Part shown: in pieces, positions 26,421 through 36,647 of the stretch
Numbering within the stretch: position 1 is the first letter of the stretch
How the letters are laid out: each line of letters starts with the position of its first letter
Source of the DNA: Arcticibacter pallidicorallinus
GTDB taxonomy: Bacteria > Bacteroidota > Bacteroidia > Sphingobacteriales > Sphingobacteriaceae
NCBI RefSeq assembly: GCF_003002875.1
Contig: NZ_PVTH01000004.1
Location: 1-64,000, forward strand
DNA: 64,000 nt
Direction: 5' to 3'
The notes under the pieces: model-generated
The model's database searches: none
What the model saw: the letters and a program-made list of their open reading frames with translations, nothing else
Told to the model about the DNA's origin: nothing
Translations under genes and position numbers: made by a program

Positions 26421-27494
26421 ATGAAAACATACCTCTATATTATTGCCTTATTTTTAATACCCTTCGCGGCCTCAGCTCAGCGTCCTGTCCCCCCTAATTC
26501 GCCTGAAGTGCATAGTGACAACCGGGTTACGTTCAGATACTTTAGTCCGACTGCGAAGCGTGTAGTACTTGACGGGGAGTTTATGGCTTCTCCACAAGCG
26601 ATGACCAAAGATGCAGCGGGCTTGTGGAGCATTACTGTGGGGCCTGTTACACCGGACATATACCCTTACAGCTTTTTGGTGGACAGCATTCAGGTCGCAG
26701 ATCCAAACAACACATATCTATTTGCAAACGAGCGGTTTAAACGCAGTATTGTTGATATTCCTGGGAAGGTACCGATGGTACATGCGTTAAAAGACGTACC
26801 CCATGGGAAAATAGACTACAGGTATTACAAATCTGCCACGCTCGATACGCTCAGAAGAGCACTCATTTATACGCCTCCCGGCTATGATGCAAGTGGTAAT
26901 ACAAGCTATCCGGTGTTATACCTTATCCATGGCGGTTCGGATACTGAAGAGACCTGGACGAAAGTTGGACGGGCCAACCTGATTGCCGACAATCTGATCG
27001 CTGAAGGCAAGGCCGTACCGATGATCATCGTGATGCCTTATGGCAATGTCCGCCCCCGTCCTATGCCTTCATTCACTCAGGATGTGGTAAATGATCTGAT
27101 TGGATTTGTGGAAGCCAACTACCGGGTATTAAAGGATAGCAAGAACAGGGCTGTGGCCGGATTTTCGGTAGGCGGCGGACAAACGCTGAATATCGGCCTT
27201 ACCCATACAGACAAGTTCGCCTACGTGTGTTCTTATGCTCCCTACACTGCTACAGAAGAGTTTAAGGAAAACTTCGGCAACTGGTCGCCCGACAAAGATC
27301 AGATCAACAGCAGACTGAAATTGTTTACCATCAGTGTGGGCACGCAAGATTTTCTCTACGAAAGTGTGAAACAGAACATCGCGATGTATCAGGAAAAAGG
27401 GATTAATCTCAAAACCTACATTGTTCCCGGCTACCATACCTGGATGAACTGCCGACTCTTTCTGGCTACCAGTCTGCAGGAAATTTTCAAATAA
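26421..27494 (+). CDS. Secreted esterase, E-set plus CE1-type alpha/beta hydrolase, paralogue 2
   Basis: 357 residues with a signal peptide ending AASAQ (residue 20). The layout matches the upstream paralogue: E-set domain about 30-115 (VTFRYFSPTAKRVVLDG) and esterase domain about 130-357. The triad is predicted as S249 (AGFSVGGGQT), D310 (VGTQDFLY) and H339 (PGYHTWMN). It lacks the insertion of about 20 residues (around GLPKPTDLMSRDGDD) found in paralogue 1. Presumed to remove ester side groups from xylan or its oligosaccharides. Confidence 0.85.
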   Translation: MKTYLYIIALFLIPFAASAQRPVPPNSPEVHSDNRVTFRYFSPTAKRVVLDGEFMASPQAMTKDAAGLWSITVGPVTPDIYPYSFLVDSIQVADPNNTYLFANERFKRSIVDIPGKVPMVHALKDVPHGKIDYRYYKSATLDTLRRALIYTPPGYDASGNTSYPVLYLIHGGSDTEETWTKVGRANLIADNLIAEGKAVPMIIVMPYGNVRPRPMPSFTQDVVNDLIGFVEANYRVLKDSKNRAVAGFSVGGGQTLNIGLTHTDKFAYVCSYAPYTATEEFKENFGNWSPDKDQINSRLKLFTISVGTQDFLYESVKQNIAMYQEKGINLKTYIVPGYHTWMNCRLFLATSLQEIFK

Positions 27495-27521
27495 ACAACC
27501 CATTATTATAAACCGAAATAG

Positions 27522-28658
<1,137 letters not shown>

Positions 28659-28672
28659 TATTCAACGTATTT

Positions 28673-29956
28673 ATGACGCGCATATCTATCATTTTACTGT
28701 TCTCGGCGGTTCTGCTATCCAATTATGCAGATGCCCAGAACGTAATAAAACGCAGGAAATCAACCGATAAGCCTGCATTTTATTCCAATACTTACCCAAG
28801 TTTGTTCCTCGAGGCTGGCTATAAACAAGCAGATATTGACAAAAAGCTGAATAAAGCTTATCAGGATTTGTTTGAAGGACCAAACCGCATCTACTTTGAA
28901 GTTGGGGATACGATGGCCTATGTGTCGGATCTAAAGAACAATGACGCCAGAACCGAGGGGCTTTCCTACGGGATGATGGTAGCGGTACAGCTCGATAAGA
29001 AAGATGTCTTTGACCGCATCTGGAGATGGTCGAAGAAGTACCTTCAGCATCAGGATGGACCCAGGAAAGCATATTTTGCCTGGAGCATCAATCCAAAGAC
29101 ACTGAAGAAAAACTCGGAAGGCTCTGCATCCGACGGCGAGCTCTACTATGTTACGAGTTTGTTATTTGCCGCCAACAAGTGGGGTAATGATACCGGAATC
29201 CATTATTACAATGAAGCGAGGTTCATTTTGGACGAGATGTGGAAGAAAGATGGCACGGGTAACATTTACAACCTAATCAACACCGACAGTAAGCAGATCT
29301 CGTTTGTACCCGAGGGCAGGAATTATAAGTGGACTGACCCCTCCTATCACCTACCGGCGTTTTATGAGATCTGGGCATTATATGCCAGAGACGGGCATGA
29401 ACAATTTTACAAAGACTGCGCCGATACAGCGCGGGCTTTCCTGCACAGAACCTGTCACCCGGTTACAGGCTTGAATCCAGACTATGCAGAATTCAGCGGT
29501 GCGCCGCATTCTACACCATGGGCCCCTGTTGCGTTTCGGTACGATTCCTGGAGAGTACCTATGAACATTTCGATGGATTACACCTGGTTTGGTAAAGATA
29601 AAGCCTGGCAGGAGGATTATGCGAAGCGTTTTCAAGGTTTCTTACGTTCAAGAGGCATGGACACTTTCGAAGATCAGTTCAATATGGATGGTACCCTTCC
29701 GGAGTATATCCTGCAGGCCGGAGGCTTTAAAAAACTTAGACACTCCCTCGGATTGATATCCACTGCTGCGACTGCGTCGTTCATGAACAAGGAGAAAAAC
29801 AGTGCCGACTTTGTACACAAAATATGGAACGCAAAGCTCGAACCTTATGCCGACGGCTACTTCGATCCTTATTATGATGGACTTCTTTATATGTTCAGTT
29901 TAATGCAGTTAAGCGGAAAATATCAAATCATTAAACCTTCGGTCAACATGAATTAA
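28673..29956 (+). CDS. GH8 reducing-end xylose-releasing exo-oligoxylanase (Rex-type)
   Basis: 427 residues with a signal peptide ending YADAQ (about 22). The (alpha/alpha)6 barrel covers about 35-420. The predicted acid is E95 in RTEGLSYGMM, the base D291 in FRYDSWRVPMNI, and the GH8 SASDGELYY motif is at 151-159. The spacing between E and D fits Rex enzymes, which remove xylose from the reducing end of xylo-oligosaccharides. It is the last gene of the esterase operon. The signal peptide suggests periplasmic action on oligosaccharides imported by the SusCD system encoded about 16 kb away. Confidence 0.88.
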   Translation: MTRISIILLFSAVLLSNYADAQNVIKRRKSTDKPAFYSNTYPSLFLEAGYKQADIDKKLNKAYQDLFEGPNRIYFEVGDTMAYVSDLKNNDARTEGLSYGMMVAVQLDKKDVFDRIWRWSKKYLQHQDGPRKAYFAWSINPKTLKKNSEGSASDGELYYVTSLLFAANKWGNDTGIHYYNEARFILDEMWKKDGTGNIYNLINTDSKQISFVPEGRNYKWTDPSYHLPAFYEIWALYARDGHEQFYKDCADTARAFLHRTCHPVTGLNPDYAEFSGAPHSTPWAPVAFRYDSWRVPMNISMDYTWFGKDKAWQEDYAKRFQGFLRSRGMDTFEDQFNMDGTLPEYILQAGGFKKLRHSLGLISTAATASFMNKEKNSADFVHKIWNAKLEPYADGYFDPYYDGLLYMFSLMQLSGKYQIIKPSVNMN

Positions 29957-30011
29957 GAGGTCGTTGGCTAAACAATTGCTGACGCAGTTCTGGTGGTACG
30001 AGAAATTTTCT

Positions 30012-30019
30012 TACCTTTG
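30012..30019 (+). promoter_or_regulatory. -7 promoter element for the J-domain/KTSC gene
   Basis: TACCTTTG matches TAnnTTTG and has the common C after it. A partial -33 element (TTCTG) is about 19 bases upstream. Predicted transcription starts near 30026, with a leader of about 73 bases. Confidence 0.55.
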
Positions 30020-30098
30020 CGGCTTATTCCTTGAAAATTAAGCATATCGCATCGTGTTTGCCTTTTTTCTTCAAAGGCAATAATCACCAAAAACATTC

Positions 30099-30545
30099 AT
30101 GAAGAAGATTGTAGATTTTAGAAAGCTCCTAGGAGTTAATGAGAGTACTGAGTTAAAAGAGTTAAAAACGATTTACCGGAATTTTATGAAGGATTGTCAT
30201 CCTGATAAATTCCAGGACAATCCCGAAGAACAGTTACAGGCGGAAGCAAAGAGCAAGGAGATCATTGAAGCATACCATTTTCTGGTTAGCATAGCGCCGG
30301 AAACACGGATTGCAAATAAAGAAGAATACACCATGACTACGGGTACAAGCGGTATAGCGGACTTTGAATACAAAGCACAAACGCTGAAGATTACGTTTGC
30401 CGATGGAAGTGCTTATGAGTATTTTGACGTACCTAAGGGTGTTTATACCAAGTTGATCAATGCTGATTCTCCGGGCCGTTTCGCGAGAAGACATATTTAC
30501 AATGAGTTCGTTTACCGCAACGTAAGCAAACTGGCAACTGCTTAG
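30099..30545 (+). CDS. J-domain/KTSC-domain fusion protein
   Basis: 148 residues, no signal peptide. Residues 5-68 match a J-domain, with the HPD motif at 34-36 (DCHPDKF) that activates DnaK-type ATPases. Residues about 80-146 match the KTSC domain (IADFEYKAQTLKITFADGS, then YEYFDVPKGVYTKLINADSPGRFARRHI). KTSC domains are found fused to lysyl-tRNA synthetase and nucleic-acid proteins, but their role is not settled. The product could be a small cytosolic DnaK co-chaperone with an RNA- or DNA-linked target; that is inference. It has its own promoter and terminator. Confidence 0.8.
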   Translation: MKKIVDFRKLLGVNESTELKELKTIYRNFMKDCHPDKFQDNPEEQLQAEAKSKEIIEAYHFLVSIAPETRIANKEEYTMTTGTSGIADFEYKAQTLKITFADGSAYEYFDVPKGVYTKLINADSPGRFARRHIYNEFVYRNVSKLATA

Positions 30546-30557
30546 TATTTTTTCAGG

Positions 30558-30598
30558 AGGGCTGTTGTTCTACGACTGTGGAGCAACAGCCCTTTTTA
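30558..30598 (+). terminator. Intrinsic terminator of the J-domain/KTSC gene
   Basis: AGGGCTGTTGTTC (30558-30570) pairs with GAGCAACAGCCCT (30581-30593) over 13 positions including one G-T pair, followed by TTTTATT. Confidence 0.85.
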
Positions 30599-30665
30599 TT
30601 TTCTTCCTTGTGAGAGAGCGCAAACGCAGGGTTTTCTTTATTTTCGGCTCCTGAGACCCGCTGGT

Positions 30666-31685
30666 ATGAGTATTAACGGAAGAAATGAAAAATTTGTCTG
30701 GGCAGATAAGCTTCGTGTAGCCGCTACGATAGGTGTAATTACTGTCCATGCATCAGCCTCGATACCTCCGCTGTTCGGACAAGTATCTCCAGGCACCTGG
30801 TGGAGCGCACACATTATTGACTGCATCGCCCGCTTCTGTGTTCCGGTATTCGTCATGCTATCGGGCGCACTGCTGTTACGCAAGCCTAGCAGGCCCGCCG
30901 AATTCTTCCGGAAACGCTTCCTGAGAATTGTATTTCCATTCCTTTTCTGGAGCCTTACTTACAGCGTTTTACAACTCACACTTAAGACTAGTCGGCTGTG
31001 GGAGATGTCGGCATTGGAATACCTTACCTTCTTTTTGGGACAGCTGTCCGGAGACCGTATTTCCTATCACTTTTGGTATGTCTATATGATCATGGGACTT
31101 TACCTGCTTATCCCTTTTATCGGGGGGCTCATCAGACGTGCTAAAGACAGCTCGCTCTTGAGCTTTACCGGAGTCTGGTTCTCGCTTGTTTTCTGGATAG
31201 ATATTACTGACCCGGGTTTTAAGATTCCGGACATGCTTCGGTACCTGGGATATTTGCCTTTGGGGTACTATCTTGGAAAGATTGACATGAATAGGATCCA
31301 CAGGATTGTTCCTCTGGGCTTAACTGTCCTGGGAGTCATGATTACCGTTATTGGAACGTTTTGGCTTTCAGACCATAGCTCAAAATTCAATGCTCTGCTG
31401 TATGGTTATGCCAATCCGAGTATTTTGCTCTTTTCCGTAGGGGTGTTTATGCTCTTCAAAAGTTTGAACGGGCATCCGTCTGATAAAGCAGGCTTATTTA
31501 TTAACCGTTATAGCTACGGAATCTATCTCGTACACGTTTTAGTGCTTAGCCAAATAAAACTACCATGGCTAAATGAATATCCACTGATTGGTATACCTCT
31601 TACGGTTTTCATTTGCCTGATCGTATCGGGTGCCGTGATCTTCCTGATCAATAAGTTCCCCGGAGGAAAATATGTCTCTGGATAA
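30666..31685 (+). CDS. Acyltransferase family 3 membrane protein
   Basis: 339 residues with about 10 membrane helices. The N-terminus carries the family's catalytic-type His (H28 in WADKLRVAATIGVITVHAS) and later a cluster typical of acyltransferase-3 proteins (RKRFLRIVFPFLFWSL, HFWYVYMIMGLYLLIP). These enzymes transfer acetyl or other acyl groups to cell-surface glycans at the inner membrane. The acceptor is not deducible. It is a single gene, convergent with the metal ATPase gene (24-base gap). Confidence 0.85.
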   Translation: MSINGRNEKFVWADKLRVAATIGVITVHASASIPPLFGQVSPGTWWSAHIIDCIARFCVPVFVMLSGALLLRKPSRPAEFFRKRFLRIVFPFLFWSLTYSVLQLTLKTSRLWEMSALEYLTFFLGQLSGDRISYHFWYVYMIMGLYLLIPFIGGLIRRAKDSSLLSFTGVWFSLVFWIDITDPGFKIPDMLRYLGYLPLGYYLGKIDMNRIHRIVPLGLTVLGVMITVIGTFWLSDHSSKFNALLYGYANPSILLFSVGVFMLFKSLNGHPSDKAGLFINRYSYGIYLVHVLVLSQIKLPWLNEYPLIGIPLTVFICLIVSGAVIFLINKFPGGKYVSG

Positions 31686-31709
31686 GCCAGTGGAAATTTA
31701 GTTGCAGTT

Positions 31710-33686
31710 CTAAGCCTTGTATTGATAGTTTAGCAGACGCAGGGCGTTAAACACTACCAGAAGAGTTGAGCCTTCGTGACCAACAACGGCGAAACCTATA
31801 CTGGCAACGTCAAGGATGGTTAGCGGAACGAGGATGGCGACCATCCCGAGACTGATCCATAGGTTTTGTTTGATCACGCGGTGAGACTGCCTGCTTAATC
31901 CTATGGCGAATGGCAGGCTGCTGAGCTTGTCGCTCATAAGTGCGACATCGGCAGTTTCGAGCGCAACATCTGACCCTGCGGCCCCCATTGCAATACCGAC
32001 GCTACTCTTTGCCATAGCCGGCGCATCGTTGACCCCGTCGCCAACCATAGCAACATGCTCCTCCCGCTTTAACAATGCGGCTATGGAATCGAGCTTCTGT
32101 TCGGGTAACAGTCCCCCCCAGGCTTCCGACATCCCAATCTGCCCAGCCACCGAATCTGCAACCTGTTGGTTATCCCCGCTGAGCATGACCATTCTTTTGA
32201 TGCCCAACTTCCTCAATCGGCTGATTGTTTCGGCCGCCTCAGGGCGTGGTGTATCCATGACCGTGATAATCCCTATTGGGTGATCGTCTTTCTTGATGAG
32301 TATAGTCGTGTTTCCCTCACTCTCTTTGCCTAAGGCGAGCTTCCTTACATCTTCGGAAAGATCGTCAAAAAAGGAGATGTTACCGATTAGAACCCTTGAA
32401 CCATCCACCAGGGCACTTAAGCCATGTCCCTGAACGGAGGTTACTTCGCTGACCCTGGTGAGGGGTCGATCAGTCCGTTCATCCGCTGCTCTTACGATTG
32501 CCGCCGCTATAGGATGGTTGCTATGACGTTCCACGGCGGCGGCAAGGAGCAGTACCTCGTCTTCAGAAGACTCGTTTAATGCCGTTACAGATGTCAGCCG
32601 GGGCTTCCCTTCTGTAAGTGTCCCTGTTTTGTCGAAAGCAATCGCCCGGAGGCCACCTAGTTCCTCCAACGGACCGCCGCCTTTGAAGAGCACGCCGCCT
32701 CGTGCCCCCCGGGCAATACCGCTAAGCACCGCGCTTGGAGTAGAGATGGCCAGGGCACAGGGGCTCGCCGCAACGAGTACAGCCATTGCCCGGTAAAAAC
32801 TCTCACTGAAGCTTTCATCGATGAAAAGAAAGGCACAAAGAAGAATAGCGACCAACGCGAGAACCCCAGGCACGTAATGTATTTGTACCTCGTCTGTGAA
32901 GCGCTGAGTCCTTGACTTCTTGGCCTTCGTATCGCTGACAAGCTTAATAAGGCGGGAAAGTGTAGAGTCGGCGGATAGTTTGAGCACTCGGATATGGAGC
33001 TCTGCACTTCCGTTGATGGTGCCGGCAAACACACGATTTTCGGCATTTACATCATTGATATCTATATGATTAACACCGGTACTATCCAACGGCACTTTGT
33101 CTACTGGAATACTTTCCCCGGTAATGGGTGACTGGTTAACCGCTCCGCTCCCTTTTACCACAACGCCGTCAGCCGGAATCTTTGAGTCGGGCTTTACAAT
33201 GACAATGTCGTCGATCCTAAGCTCTTCAATTAGGATCTCTTCAACTCCCTCTGCTCGCTTGACGAAGGCCGTCTTCGGACTTAAATCAGAGAGCGCAGAG
33301 ATCGACTTCCTCGCTTTATCCATGGCCGAGTGCTCCAGTGCATGACCGAGACTGAACAGGAAAAGCAGTAGTGCGCCCTCTGCCCATTCGCCAAGAGAAG
33401 CGGCACCTAAAGCCGCGGCAATCATGAGGAAGTCAATATCGAAGCGTCCCTTTACCAAACTTCCCGCCGCTTCTTTCAGGGCATAAAACCCGCCGAAGAA
33501 GAAAGATGCGACGTAAATAATGAGGGGGACCCAGGTGCTGACGCCGGGAATAAATGAAAGCAAAAAACCAACAAGAAGAAATGATCCGGCAAGGATACTG
33601 AATTGAAGTTCAGTCTTTGAGCCGAAGATACTATCGTGACCAGCTGCGCCATTGTGGCAATGGTCGTGATGATGATGTTCAGACAT
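31710..33686 (-). CDS. P1B-4-type heavy-metal transporting ATPase (probable Fe2+/Co2+ efflux)
   Basis: 658 residues from the ATG at 33686; an earlier TTG is less likely. A His-rich tail (HHHHDHCH) replaces the usual metal-binding domain. It has about six membrane helices, the actuator TGES motif, the transport motif SPC in helix 4 (308-310), the phosphorylation site D352 (DKTGTLTEG), GDGVNDAPA, and HEGST in the last helix (637-641). SPC together with HEG[GS]T defines the P1B-4 group, whose members export Fe2+, Co2+ or sometimes Zn2+. A -7 promoter element lies just upstream at 33706-33713. Confidence 0.9.
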   Translation of the reverse strand: MSEHHHHDHCHNGAAGHDSIFGSKTELQFSILAGSFLLVGFLLSFIPGVSTWVPLIIYVASFFFGGFYALKEAAGSLVKGRFDIDFLMIAAALGAASLGEWAEGALLLFLFSLGHALEHSAMDKARKSISALSDLSPKTAFVKRAEGVEEILIEELRIDDIVIVKPDSKIPADGVVVKGSGAVNQSPITGESIPVDKVPLDSTGVNHIDINDVNAENRVFAGTINGSAELHIRVLKLSADSTLSRLIKLVSDTKAKKSRTQRFTDEVQIHYVPGVLALVAILLCAFLFIDESFSESFYRAMAVLVAASPCALAISTPSAVLSGIARGARGGVLFKGGGPLEELGGLRAIAFDKTGTLTEGKPRLTSVTALNESSEDEVLLLAAAVERHSNHPIAAAIVRAADERTDRPLTRVSEVTSVQGHGLSALVDGSRVLIGNISFFDDLSEDVRKLALGKESEGNTTILIKKDDHPIGIITVMDTPRPEAAETISRLRKLGIKRMVMLSGDNQQVADSVAGQIGMSEAWGGLLPEQKLDSIAALLKREEHVAMVGDGVNDAPAMAKSSVGIAMGAAGSDVALETADVALMSDKLSSLPFAIGLSRQSHRVIKQNLWISLGMVAILVPLTILDVASIGFAVVGHEGSTLLVVFNALRLLNYQYKA

Positions 33687-33705
33687 GTTATGCAACGCTT
33701 ATAGT

Positions 33706-33713
33706 CAAAGATA
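33706..33713 (-). promoter_or_regulatory. -7 promoter element for the metal ATPase gene
   Basis: The minus strand reads TATCTTTG, an exact TAnnTTTG match. No -33 TTTG is at the expected distance. Predicted start of transcription is near 33699, leaving a very short leader of about 13 bases. Confidence 0.45.
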
Positions 33714-33848
33714 TTGATATAGTGGAGATACTGTATACTTTTCCTTCAGGCTTTTATTTACATGCCAGAGAGCGACAAACAATCATCAGATTCTGTTGTT
33801 CGCTGATAATAATACCGAAATGCGTATTATTGATCAAAATATATACAT

Positions 33849-34235
33849 ATGAAAAACATCTCCTACCTCACTTTAGCGGTTTTCCTTGTCTCTCTTTCTT
33901 CCTGCTCTGAAAAGATTGTCGGTACCTGGGACATTGCGAAGTATCAGCGGATCGTACCCGGGGGTAAAAATGAAGTAACGGTTACCAATATCGGCACGAT
34001 GAAGTTTAAGAGTAACAAGACCGGGGAAAAAGAGGTTAAGTATTCTATCCTGAACAATAAGGTGGAGAGTCTGACGTCATTCAAATGGAATCTTTTCGAT
34101 AACTATGTTACCATACACGGGGCAGATGATGAGTTTAATAAAACCTGGATACAAGTTGAAAACTCACGGAAGCTCCAGATCCTAAAGTCTACCGACGGAT
34201 CTGATGGTGTTCAGGTTCTCGAGCTAAGAAAATAA
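33849..34235 (+). CDS. Small lipocalin-like lipoprotein, function unknown
   Basis: 128 residues with a lipoprotein signal ending at C19 (SLSSCSE). The mature part starts IVGTWDIAKYQ, the usual opening of lipocalin-like Bacteroidota lipoproteins, and alternates short beta strands (TMKFKSNKTG, SFKWNLFDNYVTI, KLQILKS). Ligand and role are unknown. It is monocistronic and convergent with the Nudix gene, 5 bases away. Confidence 0.7.
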   Translation: MKNISYLTLAVFLVSLSSCSEKIVGTWDIAKYQRIVPGGKNEVTVTNIGTMKFKSNKTGEKEVKYSILNNKVESLTSFKWNLFDNYVTIHGADDEFNKTWIQVENSRKLQILKSTDGSDGVQVLELRK

Positions 34236-34240
34236 AAGTG

Positions 34241-34633
34241 TTAAGTTACTATAAGCAGATATTCCTTTAGTATAGGGATATCTGCTTCTGCCCAATCGAG
34301 CTGTTGGAGCTCGTTGCGATTAAACCAGTTCCAGGATTCGTGTTCTTTCAGGCTTACCTTTCCTGACACCACTGAACAAACGAATGGGATAAGCTTTATA
34401 CTTTTTTCTTTATAGTGGTGAACATAATCAGGCAGTGTAGCAGAGACCCTCACCACAAGATCTAATTCTTCTTTTATTTCCCTGATGAGCGCCTCTTCGG
34501 GTGTTTCGCCAAGCTCGACTTTCCCTCCGGGAAACTCCCATTTACCGGGCAGATCCATGGAGAGGCTTCTGCGCGCAGCAAGCACTCGTCCATCATCGTC
34601 GACGATCAGGGCGCAAACAACAGGGATGATCAT
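34241..34633 (-). CDS. Nudix hydrolase, MutT-like
   Basis: 130 residues, the size of MutT. The Nudix box G37-x5-E43-x7-R51-E52-x2-E55-E56 is complete, starting in [14 protein letters not shown]. The start [18 protein letters not shown] and the GKWEFPGGK strand are typical of 8-oxo-dGTP/CTP-type pyrophosphatases that clean oxidised nucleotides. It follows the SRPBCC gene by 6 bases, so the two share a transcript. The exact nucleotide substrate is not determined. Confidence 0.88.
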   Translation of the reverse strand: MIIPVVCALIVDDDGRVLAARRSLSMDLPGKWEFPGGKVELGETPEEALIREIKEELDLVVRVSATLPDYVHHYKEKSIKLIPFVCSVVSGKVSLKEHESWNWFNRNELQQLDWAEADIPILKEYLLIVT

Positions 34634-34639
34634 ACACCT

Positions 34640-35020
34640 CTATTCGCTGTAGAAATCTTCCAGTGACTGAAAATACACCTCGTTCCATCCCTCTACAATA
34701 TCGTCATAGACATCCTCTGATATATTGGTATGTTTTAGCTCAACGGAGGTTCCCTGTTTGTGAGGATGGAGTTTAATGGTGACGATAGACTCTTCCGGCT
34801 GCTCGCCAAAATACCATTGCTGAACGATTTTCTTTCCAGGCTCGAACTCCAGGTTTTTACCTACGATACTGCCTTCCCACAGAGAAAATTCAGAACCCGG
34901 CTCTGTAGACATCTCCGCCTCTTCCCCACTCCATAAATGGATGGTTACAGGATTCGTAAGTGCCGTATAAATCTCCTCAGGCGAGGCAGGAATGATGTAA
35001 TATTTCGAAAAGTCTTTCAT
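34640..35020 (-). CDS. AHSA1/SRPBCC-fold protein
   Basis: 126 residues from the ATG at 35020 (MKDFSKYYIIPASPEEIY). An upstream ATG at 35041 overlaps the predicted -7 element and is rejected. The fold shows as YYIIPASPEEIYTALTNP, then LWEGSIVGKNLEFEPGKKIVQQW and a long C-terminal helix (VEGWNEVYFQSLEDF). Proteins of this family bind hydrophobic ligands or Hsp90-like partners; no specific role is visible. Confidence 0.82.
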   Translation of the reverse strand: MKDFSKYYIIPASPEEIYTALTNPVTIHLWSGEEAEMSTEPGSEFSLWEGSIVGKNLEFEPGKKIVQQWYFGEQPEESIVTIKLHPHKQGTSVELKHTNISEDVYDDIVEGWNEVYFQSLEDFYSE

Positions 35021-35041
35021 CTGTCTGTTTAATACCAGCAT

Positions 35042-35049
35042 CAAAGATA
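35042..35049 (-). promoter_or_regulatory. -7 promoter element of the SRPBCC-Nudix operon
   Basis: The minus strand reads TATCTTTG. Predicted transcription starts near 35035, about 15 bases before the chosen ATG, which supports the inner start of the SRPBCC gene. Confidence 0.45.
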
Positions 35050-35138
35050 ATCATATCCATGACAGATCGATGATTTGCGATTCAAACATTATAGCGGCAT
35101 AGCGGGTTATAGATACTGCATTTATAGCGCATACTTTT

Positions 35139-35882
35139 ATGATTGAAACCGAGGAACAGAAGATAGAATCAAATAAAATATACAGAGAAGCTCTTGAAAT
35201 ACTGAACAGCAGCGGCGCGAACTACATGCTTGGCGGGGCTTTCGCCATGTTCAACTACACGGGAATATTCAGAGATACGAAGGACTTGGATATTTTTTGC
35301 AAGCCGAGTGAGTATACCAGAATTCTCAAGCATTTTGCCGACAACGGTTATGAGACTGAACTGACGGACATCAGATGGCTGGCAAAGGTTTATAAGGGTG
35401 ATTTTTTTATAGACATTATATTCGATACGGTAAACAATATCTGTACTGTTGACGATACCTGGTATGAGCACGCGCCGAGCGGAGAATTTGAGGGTATCCC
35501 GGTAAAGTTTCTGCCGGCAGAAGAACTGATCTGGTGCAAGATCTATGTACAGAACAGAGAGAGGCATGATAGTGCAGATATCAATCATACGCTGTTGAAA
35601 TATGGAAAACATCTGGACTGGAAGAGGCTACTGTTCCGTTTGGATCAACACTGGCACCTCTTATTGTCTCAAATCCTTATTTTCCAGTTCGTCTATCCTT
35701 CCGATTATTACGATATCATCCCCCGGTGGTTATTCGATGAACTTATGGAACGGGCCAGGGAACAATATGACATCCCTGCATCACTGGAGAAGGTCTGCCG
35801 GGGACCTATAATCGATCAGACGCAGTATAAGATCGATATTAAAGAATGGGATTATAAAGTGTGTACTATCAAAACTGTTTAG
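35139..35882 (+). CDS. Nucleotidyltransferase-fold protein
   Basis: 247 residues, no signal peptide. The nucleotidyltransferase core is visible as YMLGGAFAMFNYTGIFRDT followed by KDLDIF, with the paired acidic residues D-x-D, and a third acid probably in DFFIDIIFDT. The C-terminal half is helical (HDSADINHTLLKYGKHLDW, then WRRL-like segments). Proteins of this shape include uncharacterised enzymes related to antitoxin/toxin or tRNA-modifying nucleotidyltransferases; no partner toxin is encoded next to it. The stop is 1 base before the metallophosphoesterase start, so a joint function is likely. Confidence 0.75.
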   Translation: MIETEEQKIESNKIYREALEILNSSGANYMLGGAFAMFNYTGIFRDTKDLDIFCKPSEYTRILKHFADNGYETELTDIRWLAKVYKGDFFIDIIFDTVNNICTVDDTWYEHAPSGEFEGIPVKFLPAEELIWCKIYVQNRERHDSADINHTLLKYGKHLDWKRLLFRLDQHWHLLLSQILIFQFVYPSDYYDIIPRWLFDELMERAREQYDIPASLEKVCRGPIIDQTQYKIDIKEWDYKVCTIKTV

Positions 35883-35883
35883 G

Positions 35884-36636
35884 ATGGAAAACGAAGTTGA
35901 ATACGGAAATAAAAAAGTGCGTATAGCTGCTGTTGGTGATATCCATATCAGGGAGTCTGACAAAGGGAAATGGTCTGAATATTTCAAAGAGGTATCCCGG
36001 CAGGCAGATGTATTGCTGATTTGCGGTGATCTGACAGATACAGGTGATGAAGGTGAGGCCGAAGTCCTGGCTCAGGAGTTGAAGTCATGCACTATTCCTG
36101 TTATTGGCGTTCTGGGCAATCACGATTATGAAAAAGGCCGGCATAAGCTGATCAGACAAATACTGCAGAACAATAATATGACTATTCTTGACGGGGAGGC
36201 CGTTGTTGTTGAGGGGGTGGGTTTTGCAGGTGTTAAGGGCTTTGGGGGTGGGTTCGACGGACATATGCTGTCGATGTTTGGCGAGGGAGCCATGAAAGCC
36301 TTTGTCCAGGAAGCTGTAGATGAGGCCTTACATCTTGACAGGGCTCTGGCGCGACTGGATCAGGACCATGAGAGCATCAAAAAAATAGTGCTGCTTCATT
36401 ACTCCCCTATTAAGGAAACGGTAAAAGGAGAACCAGAACAGATATTTCCTTTCCTTGGTTCTTCCCGCCTGGCGGAACCCCTTACAAGGCGAAACGTTGT
36501 AGCAGCGTTTCACGGTCACGCACATGTTGGGCAGCTTAAGGGTGAGACTTCTGGCGGCGTGCCCGTTTATAATGTGGCCAAACCAATTTTGTCACGTCTA
36601 GGATATGAATTTCCTTTCTTTGTTCTGGAAGTCTGA
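35884..36636 (+). CDS. Calcineurin-like metallophosphoesterase
   Basis: 250 residues. The five metal-binding motifs are all present: GDIH (D19, H21), GDLTDTGD (D49), GNHDYE (N79, H80), LLHYSPI, and FHGHAHVG near the C-terminus. Such enzymes hydrolyse phosphomono- or diesters, sometimes nucleotides. It directly follows the nucleotidyltransferase gene and precedes a PBP1A gene by 11 bases. Confidence 0.88.
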   Translation: MENEVEYGNKKVRIAAVGDIHIRESDKGKWSEYFKEVSRQADVLLICGDLTDTGDEGEAEVLAQELKSCTIPVIGVLGNHDYEKGRHKLIRQILQNNNMTILDGEAVVVEGVGFAGVKGFGGGFDGHMLSMFGEGAMKAFVQEAVDEALHLDRALARLDQDHESIKKIVLLHYSPIKETVKGEPEQIFPFLGSSRLAEPLTRRNVVAAFHGHAHVGQLKGETSGGVPVYNVAKPILSRLGYEFPFFVLEV

Positions 36637-36647
36637 TATTTGCATCC

